Shown here one piece after another: positions 63,292-64,000 of a stretch of DNA of 64,000 nt (position 1 is the stretch's first letter; each line of letters starts with the position of its first letter). The DNA lies in NCBI RefSeq assembly GCF_003337555.1, contig NZ_QPJK01000004.1, positions 223,320 to 287,319 of the forward strand, given 5' to 3'. This DNA is from Pseudorhodoferax soli (GTDB taxonomy: Bacteria > Pseudomonadota > Gammaproteobacteria > Burkholderiales > Burkholderiaceae_C). The notes under the pieces were generated by a model. It was given only the letters and a program-made list of their open reading frames with translations, did no database searches and had not been told where the DNA came from. The position numbers and the translations under genes are program-made.

Positions 63292-64000
<709 letters not shown>

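Overview
The window is high-GC DNA from a chromosome, densely coding on both strands, with no rRNA, tRNA, CRISPR array or intact transposase seen. A PEP-CTERM protein, Bug/TctC and MetQ binding proteins, an FMN-dependent organosulfur gene set and the boxA/boxB benzoyl-CoA epoxidation genes suggest a beta-proteobacterium of the Burkholderiales, probably Comamonadaceae. The taxon is an inference; no marker gene is present.

Layout. 1-3.4 kb: the end of a large multidomain secreted subtilase (with cohesin-like and dockerin-like parts), a small membrane protein and a DUF6429 protein. 3.7-12.98 kb: an ArgE-like deacetylase, a molybdopterin oxidoreductase, a convergent PAS/GAF/GGDEF/EAL protein, a DUF2628-SPOR protein, a PEP-CTERM protein and a CsbD-like protein. 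13.0-13.5 kb: a broken ferredoxin-reductase pseudogene. 13.9-22.4 kb: a four-gene signalling operon (TPR/beta-barrel protein, FecR-domain protein, CHASE2-adenylate cyclase, sensor HD-GYP phosphodiesterase) that joins cAMP and c-di-GMP chemistry. 22.5-24.5 kb: RecQ helicase and a small basic protein. 24.6-27.8 kb: a tight, uncharacterised four-gene unit (acyl-CoA dehydrogenase-like, PIG-L deacetylase, SAM methyltransferase, GT2 glycosyltransferase). 27.8-33.8 kb: a helical protein, MFS exporter and serine hydrolase with a divergent LysR, a monooxygenase remnant, and a TPR-glycosyltransferase.

33.9-42.4 kb and 52.4-59.4 kb form an organosulfur acquisition island in two blocks. It holds two metNI transporters, three metQ-type binding proteins, an FMN reductase, two SfnB/DszC-type flavin monooxygenases, an NtaA/SnaA/DszA-type monooxygenase, a TauD-type dioxygenase, a Bug binding protein, an acireductone dioxygenase-like cupin and a flavoprotein. 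Five start regions share one promoter/operator signature (GCGC-N4-CTTCGTT-N21-TAGAGT, degenerate in places), so these genes are probably one sulfur-limitation regulon. Between the blocks lie a hydrolase, a GAF/SDR/RidA set with a divergent LysR, dodecin, an FUSC transporter and a thiamine-binding-type protein.

49.8-52.3 kb carries two paralogous Crp/Fnr-type regulators, each followed by small genes. Both are preceded by a palindrome (TTAAyCCAnGTTAA). An identical copy sits in front of the cyclase operon 36 kb away, which suggests that the regulators control themselves and that operon. The end of the window has a hybrid histidine kinase and the boxA and boxB genes for aerobic benzoyl-CoA degradation.
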